Shown piece after piece: positions 44,667-54,471 of a stretch of DNA of 64,000 nt. Source of the DNA: Rhizobiales bacterium YIM 77505. Its GTDB lineage: Bacteria > Pseudomonadota > Alphaproteobacteria > Rhizobiales > Beijerinckiaceae. The notes beneath the pieces are model-generated. The model was not told where the DNA came from. It was given only the letters and a program-made list of their open reading frames with translations, and did not search any database. The position numbers and the translations under genes are program-made. The stretch covers positions 3,829,501 to 3,893,500 of the forward strand of contig JQNH01000001.1 of NCBI GenBank assembly GCA_000745135.1. The letters run 5' to 3'. Within the stretch, counting starts at the first letter, position 1; every line of letters starts with the position of its first letter.

Positions 44667-44687
44667 GCGATCAGAATATCTGATCGC
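44667..44687. promoter_or_regulatory. OxyR-type dyad in the oxyR-katA promoter
   Basis: A perfect 9-bp inverted repeat, GCGATCAGA-ATA-TCTGATCGC (44667-44675 and 44679-44687), directly abuts the oxyR start codon and is 73 bases upstream of katA. It includes a T-N11-A LysR core (ATCAG...CTGAT). Control of both genes by OxyR is expected for this layout. Confidence 0.7.
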
Positions 44688-44760
44688 AGATGCGAATTAA
44701 ACCAATTTGACCTGATGACGGCGGCCCCCCATGGTCCGCCCGTCACAGGGGGACATTGCC

Positions 44761-46230
44761 ATGACGAAACCACCCATCATGACCACCACCGCCGGCGCGC
44801 CCATCGCCGACAACCAGAACTCGATCTCGGCCGGGCCGCGCGGCCCGCTGCTCCTGCAGGACTACCAGCTCATCGAGAAGCTGGCCCATCAGAACCGGGA
44901 GCGTATCCCGGAGCGCGTCGTGCACGCCAAGGGGTCGGGCGCCTACGGCACGCTGACCATCACCAACGACATCACCCGCTACTCCAAGGCCAAGGTGTTC
45001 TCGGAGGTCGGCAAGACGACCGAGCTGTTCCTGCGCTTCTCGACGGTGGCGGGCGAGCGCGGCGCGGCGGACGCCGAGCGCGACGTGCGCGGCTTCGCCG
45101 TCAAGTTCTACACCGAGGAGGGCAACTGGGACCTCGTCGGCAACAACACGCCCGTCTTCTTCATCCGCGATCCGCTCAAGTTCCCGGACTTCATCCGCAC
45201 CCAGAAGCGCCATCCCACGACGAACCTGCGCTCGCCCACGGCCATGTGGGACTTCTGGAGCCTGTCGCCCGAATCCCTCCACCAGGTGACGATCCTGTTC
45301 TCGGATCGCGGCCTGCCGCAGGGCTACCGCTTCATGCACGGCTTCGGCTCGCACACCTATTCGCTCATCAACGCGAAGGGCGAGCGCTTCTGGGTCAAGT
45401 TCCACTTCAAGTCCATGCAGGGCATCAAGTGGTGGACGAACCGGGACGCCGAGGAGGTCATCGGCAAGGACCGCGAGAGCGCCCAGCGCGACCTTTTCGA
45501 GGCGATCGCCCGCGGCGACTATCCGCGCTGGCGCATGTGCATCCAGGTCATGCCGGAGGCCGATGCCGAGAGGACGCCCTACAACCCGTTCGACGTCACC
45601 AAGGTGTGGCCGCACGCGGATTATCCGCTGATCGAGGTCGGCATCCTCGAGCTCAACCGCAACGCGACCCACTACTTCGCCGAGGTCGAGCAGTCCTCCT
45701 TCTCGCCCTCGAACATCGTGCCGGGGATCGGCTTTTCGCCCGACAAGATGCTGCAGGGGCGCATCTTCGCCTATGCCGACGCCCATCGCTATCGGGTCGG
45801 CACCCATTACGAGGCGCTGCCCGTCAACCGCCCGCGCTGCCCGGTGCATCACTACCACGCCGACGGCAGCATGCTGTTCGAGATCCCGAACCGGGGCGAC
45901 GCCTATTACGAGCCGAACTCCTTCGCGGGACCGCAGCAGGACGCCCGCTTCGCCGAGCCGCCGCTGAAGATCTCGGGCGACGCGGACCGCTACGATCACC
46001 GGGCCGGCAACGACGATTACAGCCAGCCGGGCCGGCTCTTCCGCCTCATGACGCCGGACGCGAAGGCGCGGCTCATGGACAACATCGCGGAGGCGATGCA
46101 GGGCGTGCCGGCGGAGATCGTCAAGCGCCAGATCGTCCACTTCTATCTCGCCGACAAGGCCTATGGCCTCGGCGTCGCCGAGCGCATGGGCCTGTCCCAC
46201 GCCGAGGCGATCACCCAGGCGGCCGAGTAG
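44761..46230 (+). CDS. katA: Clade-3-like monofunctional haem catalase
   Basis: A 489-residue catalase that decomposes H2O2. The distal His55 is in [16 protein letters not shown], and the proximal haem-ligand Tyr is in [14 protein letters not shown] (about residue 338). [13 protein letters not shown] and [12 protein letters not shown] are further catalase landmarks. The short length indicates the small-subunit type. ATG 44761 is chosen over 44731 because [15 protein letters not shown] is the usual start and GGGGG lies upstream. Regulated by the divergent oxyR, as inferred from the shared dyad. Confidence 0.95.
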   Translation: MTKPPIMTTTAGAPIADNQNSISAGPRGPLLLQDYQLIEKLAHQNRERIPERVVHAKGSGAYGTLTITNDITRYSKAKVFSEVGKTTELFLRFSTVAGERGAADAERDVRGFAVKFYTEEGNWDLVGNNTPVFFIRDPLKFPDFIRTQKRHPTTNLRSPTAMWDFWSLSPESLHQVTILFSDRGLPQGYRFMHGFGSHTYSLINAKGERFWVKFHFKSMQGIKWWTNRDAEEVIGKDRESAQRDLFEAIARGDYPRWRMCIQVMPEADAERTPYNPFDVTKVWPHADYPLIEVGILELNRNATHYFAEVEQSSFSPSNIVPGIGFSPDKMLQGRIFAYADAHRYRVGTHYEALPVNRPRCPVHHYHADGSMLFEIPNRGDAYYEPNSFAGPQQDARFAEPPLKISGDADRYDHRAGNDDYSQPGRLFRLMTPDAKARLMDNIAEAMQGVPAEIVKRQIVHFYLADKAYGLGVAERMGLSHAEAITQAAE

Positions 46231-46557
46231 CGGCTCGTCGTCCCGGAAGCCACGCCAGCGGCTTCCAGGATTCCGACGGGTTTCGCCTCCGGCGCGGGAG
46301 CAGGCCACCACCTGAAACCACTCCCCCTCTTTCCCGACTGCGTTCCGCGCCCTTCAGGCGCTCCACGCCTCCGGGAAAGGGGTGGAGGATGTGGAAAGGG
46401 GGCGCCTGAGCCCCCTGGGAGGTTCGCGCCCAAACCCCTCCCCCCTTTCCCGGAAGCCTGGAACGGCGCGAAGCGCCCTGGAAGGCTGTCCGGGAGGGTT
46501 AAGCGCCACGACCGGCCGCGAAAGCGGCTCCTCTTTCGCCGAAATGGCCCTCGTCAG
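46231..46557. repeat. Intergenic region with multiple dyads and repeated CCCCTTTCCCGG
   Basis: This 327-base gap between katA and ubiG has no gene. It contains a stem GGAAGCC/GGCTTCC just after katA (46245-46251 with 46260-46266), which may be a terminator although it has no T run. It then has two related palindromic blocks at about 46317-46390 and 46435-46497, sharing CCCTTTCCCGG and CGCC/GGCG cores. They are REP-like but differ from the CCTCTCC family. Confidence 0.55.
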
Positions 46558-47298
46558 TCAGGCGCCTGCCGTCAGCATGTAGTTGACGCTCATGTCGCGG
46601 GAGAGCGTCCAGGTCCCGCTCAACGGGTCATAGACAACCCCCTGGCGATCGAGGATGCGAAGCCCGGCCGCTCTCATGGCCTCCCCCAGCTCCTCCGGGG
46701 TCACGAACTTCTCCCATTCGTGGGTGCCCCTCGGCAGCCAGCCCAGGAGGTACTCCGCGGCGACGATGGCGAGCGCGAAGGAGCGCAGCGTCCGGTTCAG
46801 GGTCGCCATGATGAGAAGCCCGCCCGGCGTCGCCGCCCTCGCGCAGGCCGCGACGAAGGCCCCCCTGTCGGCGACGTGCTCGATCACCTCCATGGCGAGG
46901 ACGAGGTCGAAGCGCTCGCCGCCCCTGACCACCGCCTCGACCGTCTCGGGCCGGTAGTCGATGGCAAGCCCGCCCTGCTGCGCGTGGCGCCGGGCCGCGG
47001 CGATGTTGGCGGAGGCCGGATCGATGCCGACCACGCTCGCGCCGAGCCGGGCGAGCGGCTCGCACAGGAGCCCGGCGCCGCAGCCCACGTCGAGGACGCG
47101 GAGCCCCGACAGGGAACGCAGGGACCTGGGGTCCCGGTCGAAACGCCGGCAGACCTCGTCGCGAATATAGGCGAGCCGCACCGGGTTGAGGCGGTGCAGG
47201 GCGCGCATCGGTCCCTTGGGATCCCACCATTCCCGGGCGAGGCGGTCGAAGCGGGCGACCTCCTCCGGGTCGACCGTGGACGAAGAGGGCTCAGACAT
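46558..47298 (-). CDS. ubiG: Ubiquinone methyltransferase UbiG
   Basis: A 246-residue SAM-dependent O-methyltransferase acting twice in ubiquinone synthesis (2-polyprenyl-6-hydroxyphenol and 3-demethylubiquinol). EVARFDRLAREWWDPKGPM is the UbiG N-terminal signature, LRVLDVGCGAGLLCEPLARL the SAM-binding loop, and AMEVIEHV and GTHEWEKFVTPEEL are also diagnostic. It is divergent from lysC, the usual alphaproteobacterial arrangement. Confidence 0.96.
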   Translation of the reverse strand: MSEPSSSTVDPEEVARFDRLAREWWDPKGPMRALHRLNPVRLAYIRDEVCRRFDRDPRSLRSLSGLRVLDVGCGAGLLCEPLARLGASVVGIDPASANIAAARRHAQQGGLAIDYRPETVEAVVRGGERFDLVLAMEVIEHVADRGAFVAACARAATPGGLLIMATLNRTLRSFALAIVAAEYLLGWLPRGTHEWEKFVTPEELGEAMRAAGLRILDRQGVVYDPLSGTWTLSRDMSVNYMLTAGA

Positions 47299-47432
47299 GT
47301 CCCTTCCTCGCCCGGATGGGCTGCGGCGGCAAGGGCTGCCGGGCAGGCTTGCCCCGGGGCCGCAATGCGCTATAGCGCCTCTCGCCGGCGAAAACCTGCA
47401 AGCTTGCCGGCGTCGTCCCGTCTTGAGGCCCC

Positions 47433-48671
47433 ATGCCCCGCCTTGTCATGAAATTCGGCGGCACCTCCGTCGCCACGGTCGAACGCATCCGCAATGTGGC
47501 GCGGCACGTCAAACGCGAGGTCGACGCCGGGCATGAGGTGGCGGTCGTGGTGTCGGCCATGGCGGGCAAGACGAACGAGCTCGTCGCCTGGTGCAAGGAG
47601 GCCGCTCCCCTCTATGACCCGCGGGAATACGATGTGGTGGTCGCTTCGGGCGAGCAGGTGACCTCGGGGCTGCTCGCCATTGTGCTCCAGGAGATGGGGG
47701 TCCCGGCCCGCTCCTGGCAGGGCTGGCAGATCCCCATCTATACCTCCGACGCCCATGGGGCCGCGCGCATCGCCGAGATCGACGGCAGCGGCATCCTGAG
47801 AGGCTTCGCCGAGCGGCGCGAGGTGGCGGTCGTCTCCGGCTTCCAGGGGGTCCACAAGGAGACGGGGCGCATCACCACCCTCGGGCGGGGCGGCTCGGAC
47901 ACCAGCGCCGTGGCGCTGGCGGCGGCGCTCAAGGCCGACCGCTGCGACATCTACACCGACGTGGACGGGGTCTACACCACCGATCCGCGCATCGTGAAGA
48001 CGGCCCGGCGGCTCGACAGGATCGCCTTCGAGGAGATGCTGGAGATGGCGTCCCTCGGCGCCAAGGTCCTGCAGGTGCGCTCGGTCGAGCTCGCCATGTG
48101 CCATGGCGTGCGCACCTATGTGCGCTCCAGCTTCGACGATCCCTCGGATCCGAAGGAAGGCACGCTCATCTGCGACGAGGAGGAGATCGTGGAACAGCAG
48201 GTCGTCACCGGCATCGCCTATTCCAAGGACGAGGCCCAGATCACGCTGCGCAACGTCGCCGACAAGCCGGGCGTCGCGGCGGCGATCTTCATGCCGCTCG
48301 CCGAGGCCAACATCAACGTGGACATGATCATCCAGGTGGTGTCGGACGACAGCGTGACCACCGACATCACCTTCACCGTGCCGGCGGCGGAGTTCGAGCG
48401 CGCCCGCAAGATCCTGGAGGATCAGCAGAAGGCCATCGGCTTCTCGAGCCTCCAAGGCGCGACCGACGTGGTCAAGGTGTCGGCGATCGGGGTCGGCATG
48501 CGCAGCCATGCGGGCGTCGCCGCCAAGGCCTTCCGGGCTCTCGCCGACCGGGGCATCAACATCCGCGCCATCACGACCTCCGAGATCAAGTTCTCGGTCC
48601 TGATCGACGCCGCCTACACCGAGCTTGCGGTGCGCACCTTGCACTCGCTATACGGCCTCGACCGGATTTGA
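47433..48671 (+). CDS. lysC: Aspartate kinase
   Basis: A 412-residue enzyme catalysing the first step of the aspartate family pathway (Lys, Thr, Met, DAP). The N terminus VMKFGGTSVATVERIRNV and GRGGSDTSAVALAAAL form the kinase active site. Two ACT domains follow from about residue 265 (VADKPGVAAAIFMPLAEANI), giving feedback regulation by end products. GAGG precedes ATG 47433. It is followed by ptsP, prfA and prmC on the same strand, a conserved order in Hyphomicrobiales. Confidence 0.97.
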   Translation: MPRLVMKFGGTSVATVERIRNVARHVKREVDAGHEVAVVVSAMAGKTNELVAWCKEAAPLYDPREYDVVVASGEQVTSGLLAIVLQEMGVPARSWQGWQIPIYTSDAHGAARIAEIDGSGILRGFAERREVAVVSGFQGVHKETGRITTLGRGGSDTSAVALAAALKADRCDIYTDVDGVYTTDPRIVKTARRLDRIAFEEMLEMASLGAKVLQVRSVELAMCHGVRTYVRSSFDDPSDPKEGTLICDEEEIVEQQVVTGIAYSKDEAQITLRNVADKPGVAAAIFMPLAEANINVDMIIQVVSDDSVTTDITFTVPAAEFERARKILEDQQKAIGFSSLQGATDVVKVSAIGVGMRSHAGVAAKAFRALADRGINIRAITTSEIKFSVLIDAAYTELAVRTLHSLYGLDRI

Positions 48672-48789
48672 CTGACGCTGCGTCGCGCGCCGCCGAATCC
48701 GGCGTTCATTGACGCGACGGTCGCTTGCGCGACGTTTGGCCATTGCCCGCCGGCATGGGGGCCGGCGCCAGGACAGGAATCACGAGCTC

Positions 48790-51054
48790 ATGCCCAGCCC
48801 TCCCGGCGGTCCGCGCGTGCTTCTGCGCCGACTCCGCGAGATCATGGCGGAGCCGATTCCGGCTCAGGCCCGCCTCGACAAGATCGTGGTCGTCATCGCC
48901 GCCAACATGGTGGCCGAGGTGTGCTCGCTCTATGTCATGCGGGCGGACGGGGCGCTCGAGCTCTACGCCACCGAAGGGCTCAACCGCGAGGCGGTGCACC
49001 TCACGACCATGCGGGCCGGCGAGGGCCTTGTCGGCCTCATCGCCCGCACCGCCGAGCCGCTCGCCCTCTCCGACGCCCAGTCCCACCCGGCCTTCTCCTA
49101 CCGGCCGGAGACGGGCGAGGAGATCTATCACTCCTTCCTCGGCGTCCCGCTCCTGCGCGCCGGCAACACGCTCGGCGTGCTCGTCGTCCAGAACCGCACC
49201 TACCGGGTCTACACCGAGGAGGAGATCGAGGCCCTCCAGACGACGGCGATGGTGCTCGCCGAGATGCTCGCCTCCGGCGAGCTTCAGGCCCTCGCCCCTC
49301 AAGGCGACGGCATCGCCCTGCGGCGGCCGCTCCACCAGCGCGGCATCCCGCTCGCCGACGGGGTCGGGCTCGGCCATGTGGTGCTTCACGAGCCGCGGGT
49401 CGTGGTCAAGAACCTGATCGCGGAGAACATCGAGGCCGAGCTGAAGCGTCTCGACGACGCCATCGCCGAGGTGCGGGCGTCCATCGACCAGCTGATCGAG
49501 CATGGGGACGTCGCCCATCACGGCGAGCACCGGGAGGTGCTGGAGACCTTCCGCATGTTCGCCCACGACCAGGGTTGGCTCAGGCGGATGCGCGAGGCGG
49601 TGCATTCCGGGCTCACGGCCGAGGCGGCGGTCGAGCGCGTGCAGTCCGACAACCGGGCCCGCATGGTGCGCCAGCACGACCCGTACCTGCGCGAGCGCCT
49701 GCACGACCTCGACGATCTCGCCAACCGCCTCCTCCATCGGCTGGTCGGCCGCGCCTTCGTGACGCCGGAGGCGGCCCTGCCGGAGAACGCCATTCTGGTG
49801 GCTCGCGCCATGGGGCCGGCGGCGCTCCTCGAATACGACCGCGCCCGCCTGCGCGGACTCGTCCTCGAGGAAGGCGGGCCGACGAGCCACATCGCCATCG
49901 TCGCCCGGGCGCTCGGCATTCCGGCGGTGGGCGAGGTGGAGAATGTCACCTCCCTGGTCGAGCCGGGCGACGCCATCATCGTCGATGGCGGGGTCGGCGA
50001 CGTGCAGATCCGCCCCCGGGCCGACGTGGAGGCGGCTTACGCGGCCAAGGCGCGTCTGCGCGCCCGGCGCCAGGAGCAGTACCGCAGGCTGCGGGATGTG
50101 CCGACCGTCACCAAGGACGGCGTGACGATCGATCTTCACCTCAATGCAGGGCTCCTGATCGATCTCCCCCATCTGCAAGAGACGGCGGCGGCGGGGATCG
50201 GGCTGTTCCGCACCGAGCTCCAGTTCATGATCGCCGAACGGATGCCGTCGAGCAGCGAGCAGCAGAGCTTCTACCAGGCGGTTCTCGAGGCGGCCGGCGA
50301 CAAGCCGGTGGTCTTCCGCACCCTCGACATCGGCGGCGACAAGATCCTCCCCTACATGCAGGCGATGGAGGAGGAGAATCCGGCCCTTGGCTGGCGCGCC
50401 ATCCGCATCGCCCTCGACCGCCCGGGCCTCTTGCGCAGCCAGATCCGGGCGCTTCTGAAGGCAGGCGCCGGGCGTCCCATCAAGATCATGTTCCCGATGG
50501 TGGCCACCGCCGAGGAGTTCGAGCGCGCCGAAGCGCTCGTCCGGCGCGAACAGGCCTATCTGACCCGGCACGGGCACGCGCTTCCGAGCGACCTCGCCCT
50601 CGGCGTGATGGTCGAGGTGCCGTCCCTTCTCTTCGAGCTCGACCTCATCGCGGCGAAGGCCGACTTCCTGTCCATCGGCTCGAACGATCTCATGCAATAT
50701 CTGTTCGCTGCCGACCGCGAGAACCGCATGGTGGCGAACCGCTTCGATCCTTTGAGCCCGGCAAGCCTGCGCGCGCTCAAGCTCGTGGTGGAGCGCGCCG
50801 CGGCGGCGGGACGCCCGGCGAGCGTCTGCGGCGAGCTCGGCGGCAAGCCGCTCGAGGCCATGGCGCTCATCGGCCTCGGCTTTCGGGCCCTCTCCATGGC
50901 GCCGGCCTCGGTGGGCCCCGTCAAGGCCATGATCCTGGGGCTCGACGCCGGCAAGGTCGCGCGCCTCATCGCCGATGAGCTCGCCCGCCCCGATTGCCGG
51001 TCGGTGCGGCCGGCCCTCGCCGACTTCGCCGAGCGGCACGGCATTCCTATCTAA
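48790..51054 (+). CDS. ptsP: Nitrogen-PTS enzyme I (PtsP)
   Basis: A 754-residue phosphoenolpyruvate-protein phosphotransferase, EI of the nitrogen-related PTS, which phosphorylates NPr and so EIIA-Ntr. Residues 1-170 form a GAF domain (GALELYATEGLNREAV, YHSFLGVPLLRAGNTLGV). The EI part has the phospho-His site EGGPTSHIAIVARALGIPA (His about 366) and PEP-binding segments FRTLDIGGDKILPYM and FLSIGSNDLMQYLFAADREN. ATG 48790 is chosen; the ATG at 48709 adds a basic stretch with no similarity. Confidence 0.95.
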   Translation: MPSPPGGPRVLLRRLREIMAEPIPAQARLDKIVVVIAANMVAEVCSLYVMRADGALELYATEGLNREAVHLTTMRAGEGLVGLIARTAEPLALSDAQSHPAFSYRPETGEEIYHSFLGVPLLRAGNTLGVLVVQNRTYRVYTEEEIEALQTTAMVLAEMLASGELQALAPQGDGIALRRPLHQRGIPLADGVGLGHVVLHEPRVVVKNLIAENIEAELKRLDDAIAEVRASIDQLIEHGDVAHHGEHREVLETFRMFAHDQGWLRRMREAVHSGLTAEAAVERVQSDNRARMVRQHDPYLRERLHDLDDLANRLLHRLVGRAFVTPEAALPENAILVARAMGPAALLEYDRARLRGLVLEEGGPTSHIAIVARALGIPAVGEVENVTSLVEPGDAIIVDGGVGDVQIRPRADVEAAYAAKARLRARRQEQYRRLRDVPTVTKDGVTIDLHLNAGLLIDLPHLQETAAAGIGLFRTELQFMIAERMPSSSEQQSFYQAVLEAAGDKPVVFRTLDIGGDKILPYMQAMEEENPALGWRAIRIALDRPGLLRSQIRALLKAGAGRPIKIMFPMVATAEEFERAEALVRREQAYLTRHGHALPSDLALGVMVEVPSLLFELDLIAAKADFLSIGSNDLMQYLFAADRENRMVANRFDPLSPASLRALKLVVERAAAAGRPASVCGELGGKPLEAMALIGLGFRALSMAPASVGPVKAMILGLDAGKVARLIADELARPDCRSVRPALADFAERHGIPI

Positions 51055-51063
51055 GTTCCGACC

Positions 51064-52149
51064 ATGTCCACCGCCCCCCCTGCCGAGCGCCTCGACGCCA
51101 TCGTCGCGCGTCACGACATCATCAACGCCACCCTGGCGAGCGGCCCGGAGCCCGAGACCTTCGTCGCCCTCTCCCGGGAGCTCTCCGAGCTGGCGCCGGT
51201 GGTGGAGGCGATTCGCGCCTATCGCGCCGCCGCCGCCGAGCTTGCCGGGCTCGACAGTCTGTTGAGCGATCCGGCGACCGACCCGGACATGCGGGCGCTC
51301 GCCGAGGAGGAGCGCCCACACGCCGAGGCGGCCCTCGAGCAGGCCGCCGAGGCCCTCAAGATCATGCTCCTGCCGAAGGACGAGGCCGACGAGAAGAGCG
51401 CCATCCTGGAGGTGCGCGCCGGGACCGGCGGCGACGAGGCCGCCCTGTTCGCCGGAGACCTCTTCCGCATGTACGCCCGCTACGCGGAGCTGAAGGGCTG
51501 GAAGGTGGAGATCATCTCCGAGAGCGAAGGGGCGGTGGGCGGCTACAAGGAGATCATCGCCTCCATCAAGGGGCGCGGCGTCTTCGCCAGGCTCAAATTC
51601 GAGAGCGGCGTGCACCGGGTGCAGCGCGTGCCGGCGACCGAGGCGTCGGGACGCATCCACACCTCCGCCGCCACCGTCGCCGTGCTGCCCGAGGCGGAGG
51701 AGGTGGACATCGCCATCAACGAGGCGGATCTGCGCATCGACACCATGCGGGCGGGGGGCGCCGGCGGTCAGCACGTCAACAAGACGGAGTCGGCGGTGCG
51801 GCTGACGCATATCCCGAGCGGCATCGTCGTCGTCGTTCAGGACGAGCGCTCGCAGCACAAGAACCGGGCGCGCGCCTTCGCCCTGCTTCGCGCCCGCCTC
51901 TACGACGCCGAGCGCAGCCGCAAGGAGGCGGCGCGCGCGGCGGACAGGCGGTCGCAGGTCGGCTCCGGCGACCGCTCGGAGCGCATCCGCACCTACAATT
52001 TCCCGCAAGGACGGGTGACGGACCATCGCATCAACCTGACGCTCTACAAGCTGCCCGAAGTGCTCGACGGCTCGGCCCTCGACGAGATCATCGACGCCCT
52101 CGTGACCGAGCACCAGGCGGCGCAGCTCGCCGCCCAGGCGGCGGCCTGA
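51064..52149 (+). CDS. prfA: Peptide chain release factor 1
   Basis: A 361-residue class I release factor that reads UAA and [22 protein letters not shown] holds the GGQ peptidyl-tRNA hydrolysis motif (about residues 234-236), and [15 protein letters not shown] contains the PxT anticodon-like tripeptide of RF1. The start is nine bases after the ptsP stop. The downstream prmC methylates the Gln of this GGQ motif, and the two are coupled. Confidence 0.97.
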   Translation: MSTAPPAERLDAIVARHDIINATLASGPEPETFVALSRELSELAPVVEAIRAYRAAAAELAGLDSLLSDPATDPDMRALAEEERPHAEAALEQAAEALKIMLLPKDEADEKSAILEVRAGTGGDEAALFAGDLFRMYARYAELKGWKVEIISESEGAVGGYKEIIASIKGRGVFARLKFESGVHRVQRVPATEASGRIHTSAATVAVLPEAEEVDIAINEADLRIDTMRAGGAGGQHVNKTESAVRLTHIPSGIVVVVQDERSQHKNRARAFALLRARLYDAERSRKEAARAADRRSQVGSGDRSERIRTYNFPQGRVTDHRINLTLYKLPEVLDGSALDEIIDALVTEHQAAQLAAQAAA

Positions 52150-52154
52150 CGGCC

Positions 52155-53015
52155 TTGGTCTTCGACGCTTCGACGCGCCGCTCCGAGGCCCTGGCCGTCT
52201 TTCGCAAGGCCTTGGACAGGGCTGGCGTCGAGACGCCCGCTCTCGACGCCCGCGTGCTGGTTATGGAAGCGCTCGGCTGCGATGCGACCGACCTCGCGCT
52301 GCGACCCGAGGCCGTGCTCGGGGATGCGGGAGCGGAGCGCCTGCGCCGCTTCCTCGCCCGGCGACTCGCCGGCGAGCCCGTCGGCCGCATCCTGGGGGAG
52401 CGGGAGTTCTGGGGCCTCGCCTTCGAGCTCTCGCCCGATACGCTCGAGCCGCGGCCGGACACCGAGACCGTGGTCGCCGCCGCCCTGGAGGCCTTGTCCG
52501 CGACCGCCGAGGCTCGCATCCTCGACTTCGGGGTCGGGAGCGGCTGCATCCTGGTCGCGCTCCTGCACGAGCGGCCCCGGGCCTGGGGCCTCGGCATCGA
52601 CCGGTCGGCGGGGGCGTTGACCGTCGCGGCCCGCAATGCCCGCCGTCACGGCGTTCGCCCCCGCGCGGCCTTCGCCGCCTCCGACTGGGCCGCCGCCGTC
52701 GCCGGACGCTTCGACCTCATCGTCTCCAATCCCCCTTACATCCCCTCGGCCGACATCTCCCGGCTCGCGCCGGAAGTTCGCGATCACGATCCCCGCTTGG
52801 CGCTCGACGGCGGGCCCGACGGGCTTGATGCCTTTCGGGCCATTCTCGCCGATGCCCGTCGGCTCCTCGCGCCCGCAGGCCGGCTCGTGGTGGAGGTTGG
52901 GGACGGGCAGGCGGAGGCGGTCGCGCGCCTCGCCCGCGGGCAGGGGCTGGCGGTGACGGGCGTGAGCGCCGATCTCGCCGGCCGACCCCGCGCGGTTGCC
53001 TTGTCGGCCGGCTGA
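52155..53015 (+). CDS. prmC: Release-factor glutamine methyltransferase
   Basis: A 286-residue SAM-dependent enzyme that N5-methylates the GGQ glutamine of release factors. The catalytic NPPY is in LIVSNPPYIPSADI (about residue 191), and the SAM loop is LDFGVGSGCILVALL; PDTETVV is also family-typical. No ATG is suitably placed; TTG 52155, five bases after the prfA stop, gives the standard length. The open frame upstream overlaps prfA and is not coding. Confidence 0.9.
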   Translation: MVFDASTRRSEALAVFRKALDRAGVETPALDARVLVMEALGCDATDLALRPEAVLGDAGAERLRRFLARRLAGEPVGRILGEREFWGLAFELSPDTLEPRPDTETVVAAALEALSATAEARILDFGVGSGCILVALLHERPRAWGLGIDRSAGALTVAARNARRHGVRPRAAFAASDWAAAVAGRFDLIVSNPPYIPSADISRLAPEVRDHDPRLALDGGPDGLDAFRAILADARRLLAPAGRLVVEVGDGQAEAVARLARGQGLAVTGVSADLAGRPRAVALSAG

Positions 53016-53397
53016 TATGGCCTGTCGGCCGGTTCAGCCTAGGGCCGCGCTTGCCTTGCCGCGGTCCAGCCCCCAGATAGGGAAAAGCCGGAAAATCTGC
53101 TTGTTGTATGAGTCCAAACCGGCTAGGTTTGGCATCGGTATCGTGGACGATCCGGCACATTCGGCGGAAGCTAGGCTTAAGACAATCGCCCGCCGACGGA
53201 CGAAGCGATCAGCCGCGCAGGTGGGGGCAAGCAGTCCCGCGCGGTGCCATGAACCCGAAACCCTGAAGGACGACCCGGACGTCAGCCGCGGTTGAACGAC
53301 AGCACCATGGAATCCACGCGAGCGGCGTTCTACGCGGTTGCGACCGTGTCCGCTCGCCGTGCGAGGTGAGAGCCAGCGAGGGTCGAAGAATATCGCG
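53016..53397. other. Intergenic region upstream of the DUF4167 gene
   Basis: This 382-base gap holds no supported gene. A sigma70-like promoter candidate lies at 53101-53129 (separately listed). The rest has no repeats or RNA-like folding that I can support. Confidence 0.4.
53101..53129 (+). promoter_or_regulatory. Candidate sigma70 promoter for the DUF4167 gene
   Basis: TTGTTG (53101-53106), a 17-base spacer and TAGGTT (53124-53129) match the primary sigma consensus in four of six and three to four of six positions. The local A+T rise supports it. The leader to ATG 53398 would be about 260 bases, so a nearer promoter may exist. Confidence 0.35.
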
Positions 53398-54264
53398 ATG
53401 AGACCAGGACAGAACAGGCGCATGCGTGGGCGCAACCGCAACAAGGGCCCGAACCCCCTGACGCGGACCTACGAGTCGAACGGACCGGATGTGAAGATCC
53501 GCGGCACGGCTCAACATATCGCCGACAAGTATACCCAGCTTGCGCGCGATGCGCAGGCGAGCGGCGATCCGGTGGCGGCGGAGAATTACCTTCAGCACGC
53601 CGAGCACTACTATCGCATCATCGCCGCCGCCCAGGAGCAGTTCCGGGACCAGTTCGGCGGCTTCCAGCGTCCCTTCGACGAGGAGGGCGACGACGATGCG
53701 CAGGGCTTCGGCTACGGCCAGGCCGAACGGGTTGCGGCCTCGGGGGGGCAGGACGAGGCGGATTTCGGTTCCCAGCCGCAGCCCTATGAGGCCCGCGGCG
53801 AACAGGGGGAGCGCCCCGCGCGCTTCGAACGTCCGGACCGCCAGGACCGTGGCGACCGACGGGAGCGCTTTCAGAGGCCCGACAGGCCGCCCCGCCAGGA
53901 CTTCCAGCGGCCGGACGGGCAACGTCAGGAGCACCCGCCAGGCGAGTTCCGCCAGGAGCAGAGGCCCGAGCAGCCGCGCTTGGAGCGCCGTGAGCGCCGG
54001 GCCGAGGACGAGGAGGTGGGTTCGAGCGGCCTGCCGGCGTTCCTGACCAATCCCGTGCGCGCGCCGACCGCTGCAGCGGAGAGTGCCGAGGAGGGCGTTC
54101 CGCCCGAAGGCGCCAATGGCGAGGCCCGGGAGGCCCCGAACGGGGAGGGTAACGGCCGCTACCGCCAGCGCCGGCGCCGTCGCCCCCGCTACGAGGGCGC
54201 CGCTGGGGAGCGCACCGCTCCTGACGGTGCTGATTTCGCTCCGGAGCCATCACCGGCCGAGTAG
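53398..54264 (+). CDS. DUF4167 domain-containing protein
   Basis: A 288-residue soluble protein. Residues about 9-75 form the DUF4167 domain (GRNRNKGPNPLTRTYESNGP, KIRGTAQHIADKYTQLARDA, AENYLQHAEHYYRI), which is widespread in alphaproteobacteria. The remainder is a disordered Arg/Gln/Pro/Asp-rich tail ending in an Arg-rich block (RQRRRRRPRY), which suggests RNA or nucleic-acid binding, though this is inference. ATG 53398 is the family start. Function unknown. Confidence 0.9.
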   Translation: MRPGQNRRMRGRNRNKGPNPLTRTYESNGPDVKIRGTAQHIADKYTQLARDAQASGDPVAAENYLQHAEHYYRIIAAAQEQFRDQFGGFQRPFDEEGDDDAQGFGYGQAERVAASGGQDEADFGSQPQPYEARGEQGERPARFERPDRQDRGDRRERFQRPDRPPRQDFQRPDGQRQEHPPGEFRQEQRPEQPRLERRERRAEDEEVGSSGLPAFLTNPVRAPTAAAESAEEGVPPEGANGEAREAPNGEGNGRYRQRRRRRPRYEGAAGERTAPDGADFAPEPSPAE

Positions 54265-54471
54265 GGTCGACGGAGCGCCAGATCCGAGCGGGCGGGGGTT
54301 GGAGATCAATCCCTTCGCCATCCGCCGAGGACCTGAAATGCACGGCCGACGGATGGGGGACCCGTCCTCTGTCCGCACTCGTCCTTTACTTTGCGCGCGG
54401 ACGCGATCGAACCTGGAAGGACAAGGCTTCCTGGCGTCTCCAGGACCCTCGTCTTAAGTCACAGGGCGCGA

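Noticed and set aside
48706-52113. A minus-strand open frame of 1135 codons
   Set aside because: Antisense shadow of ptsP and prfA; composition is low-complexity and lacks any protein motif.
54265-54471. A small plus-strand frame after the DUF4167 gene
   Set aside because: No ribosome site and no similarity; the gap looks noncoding.
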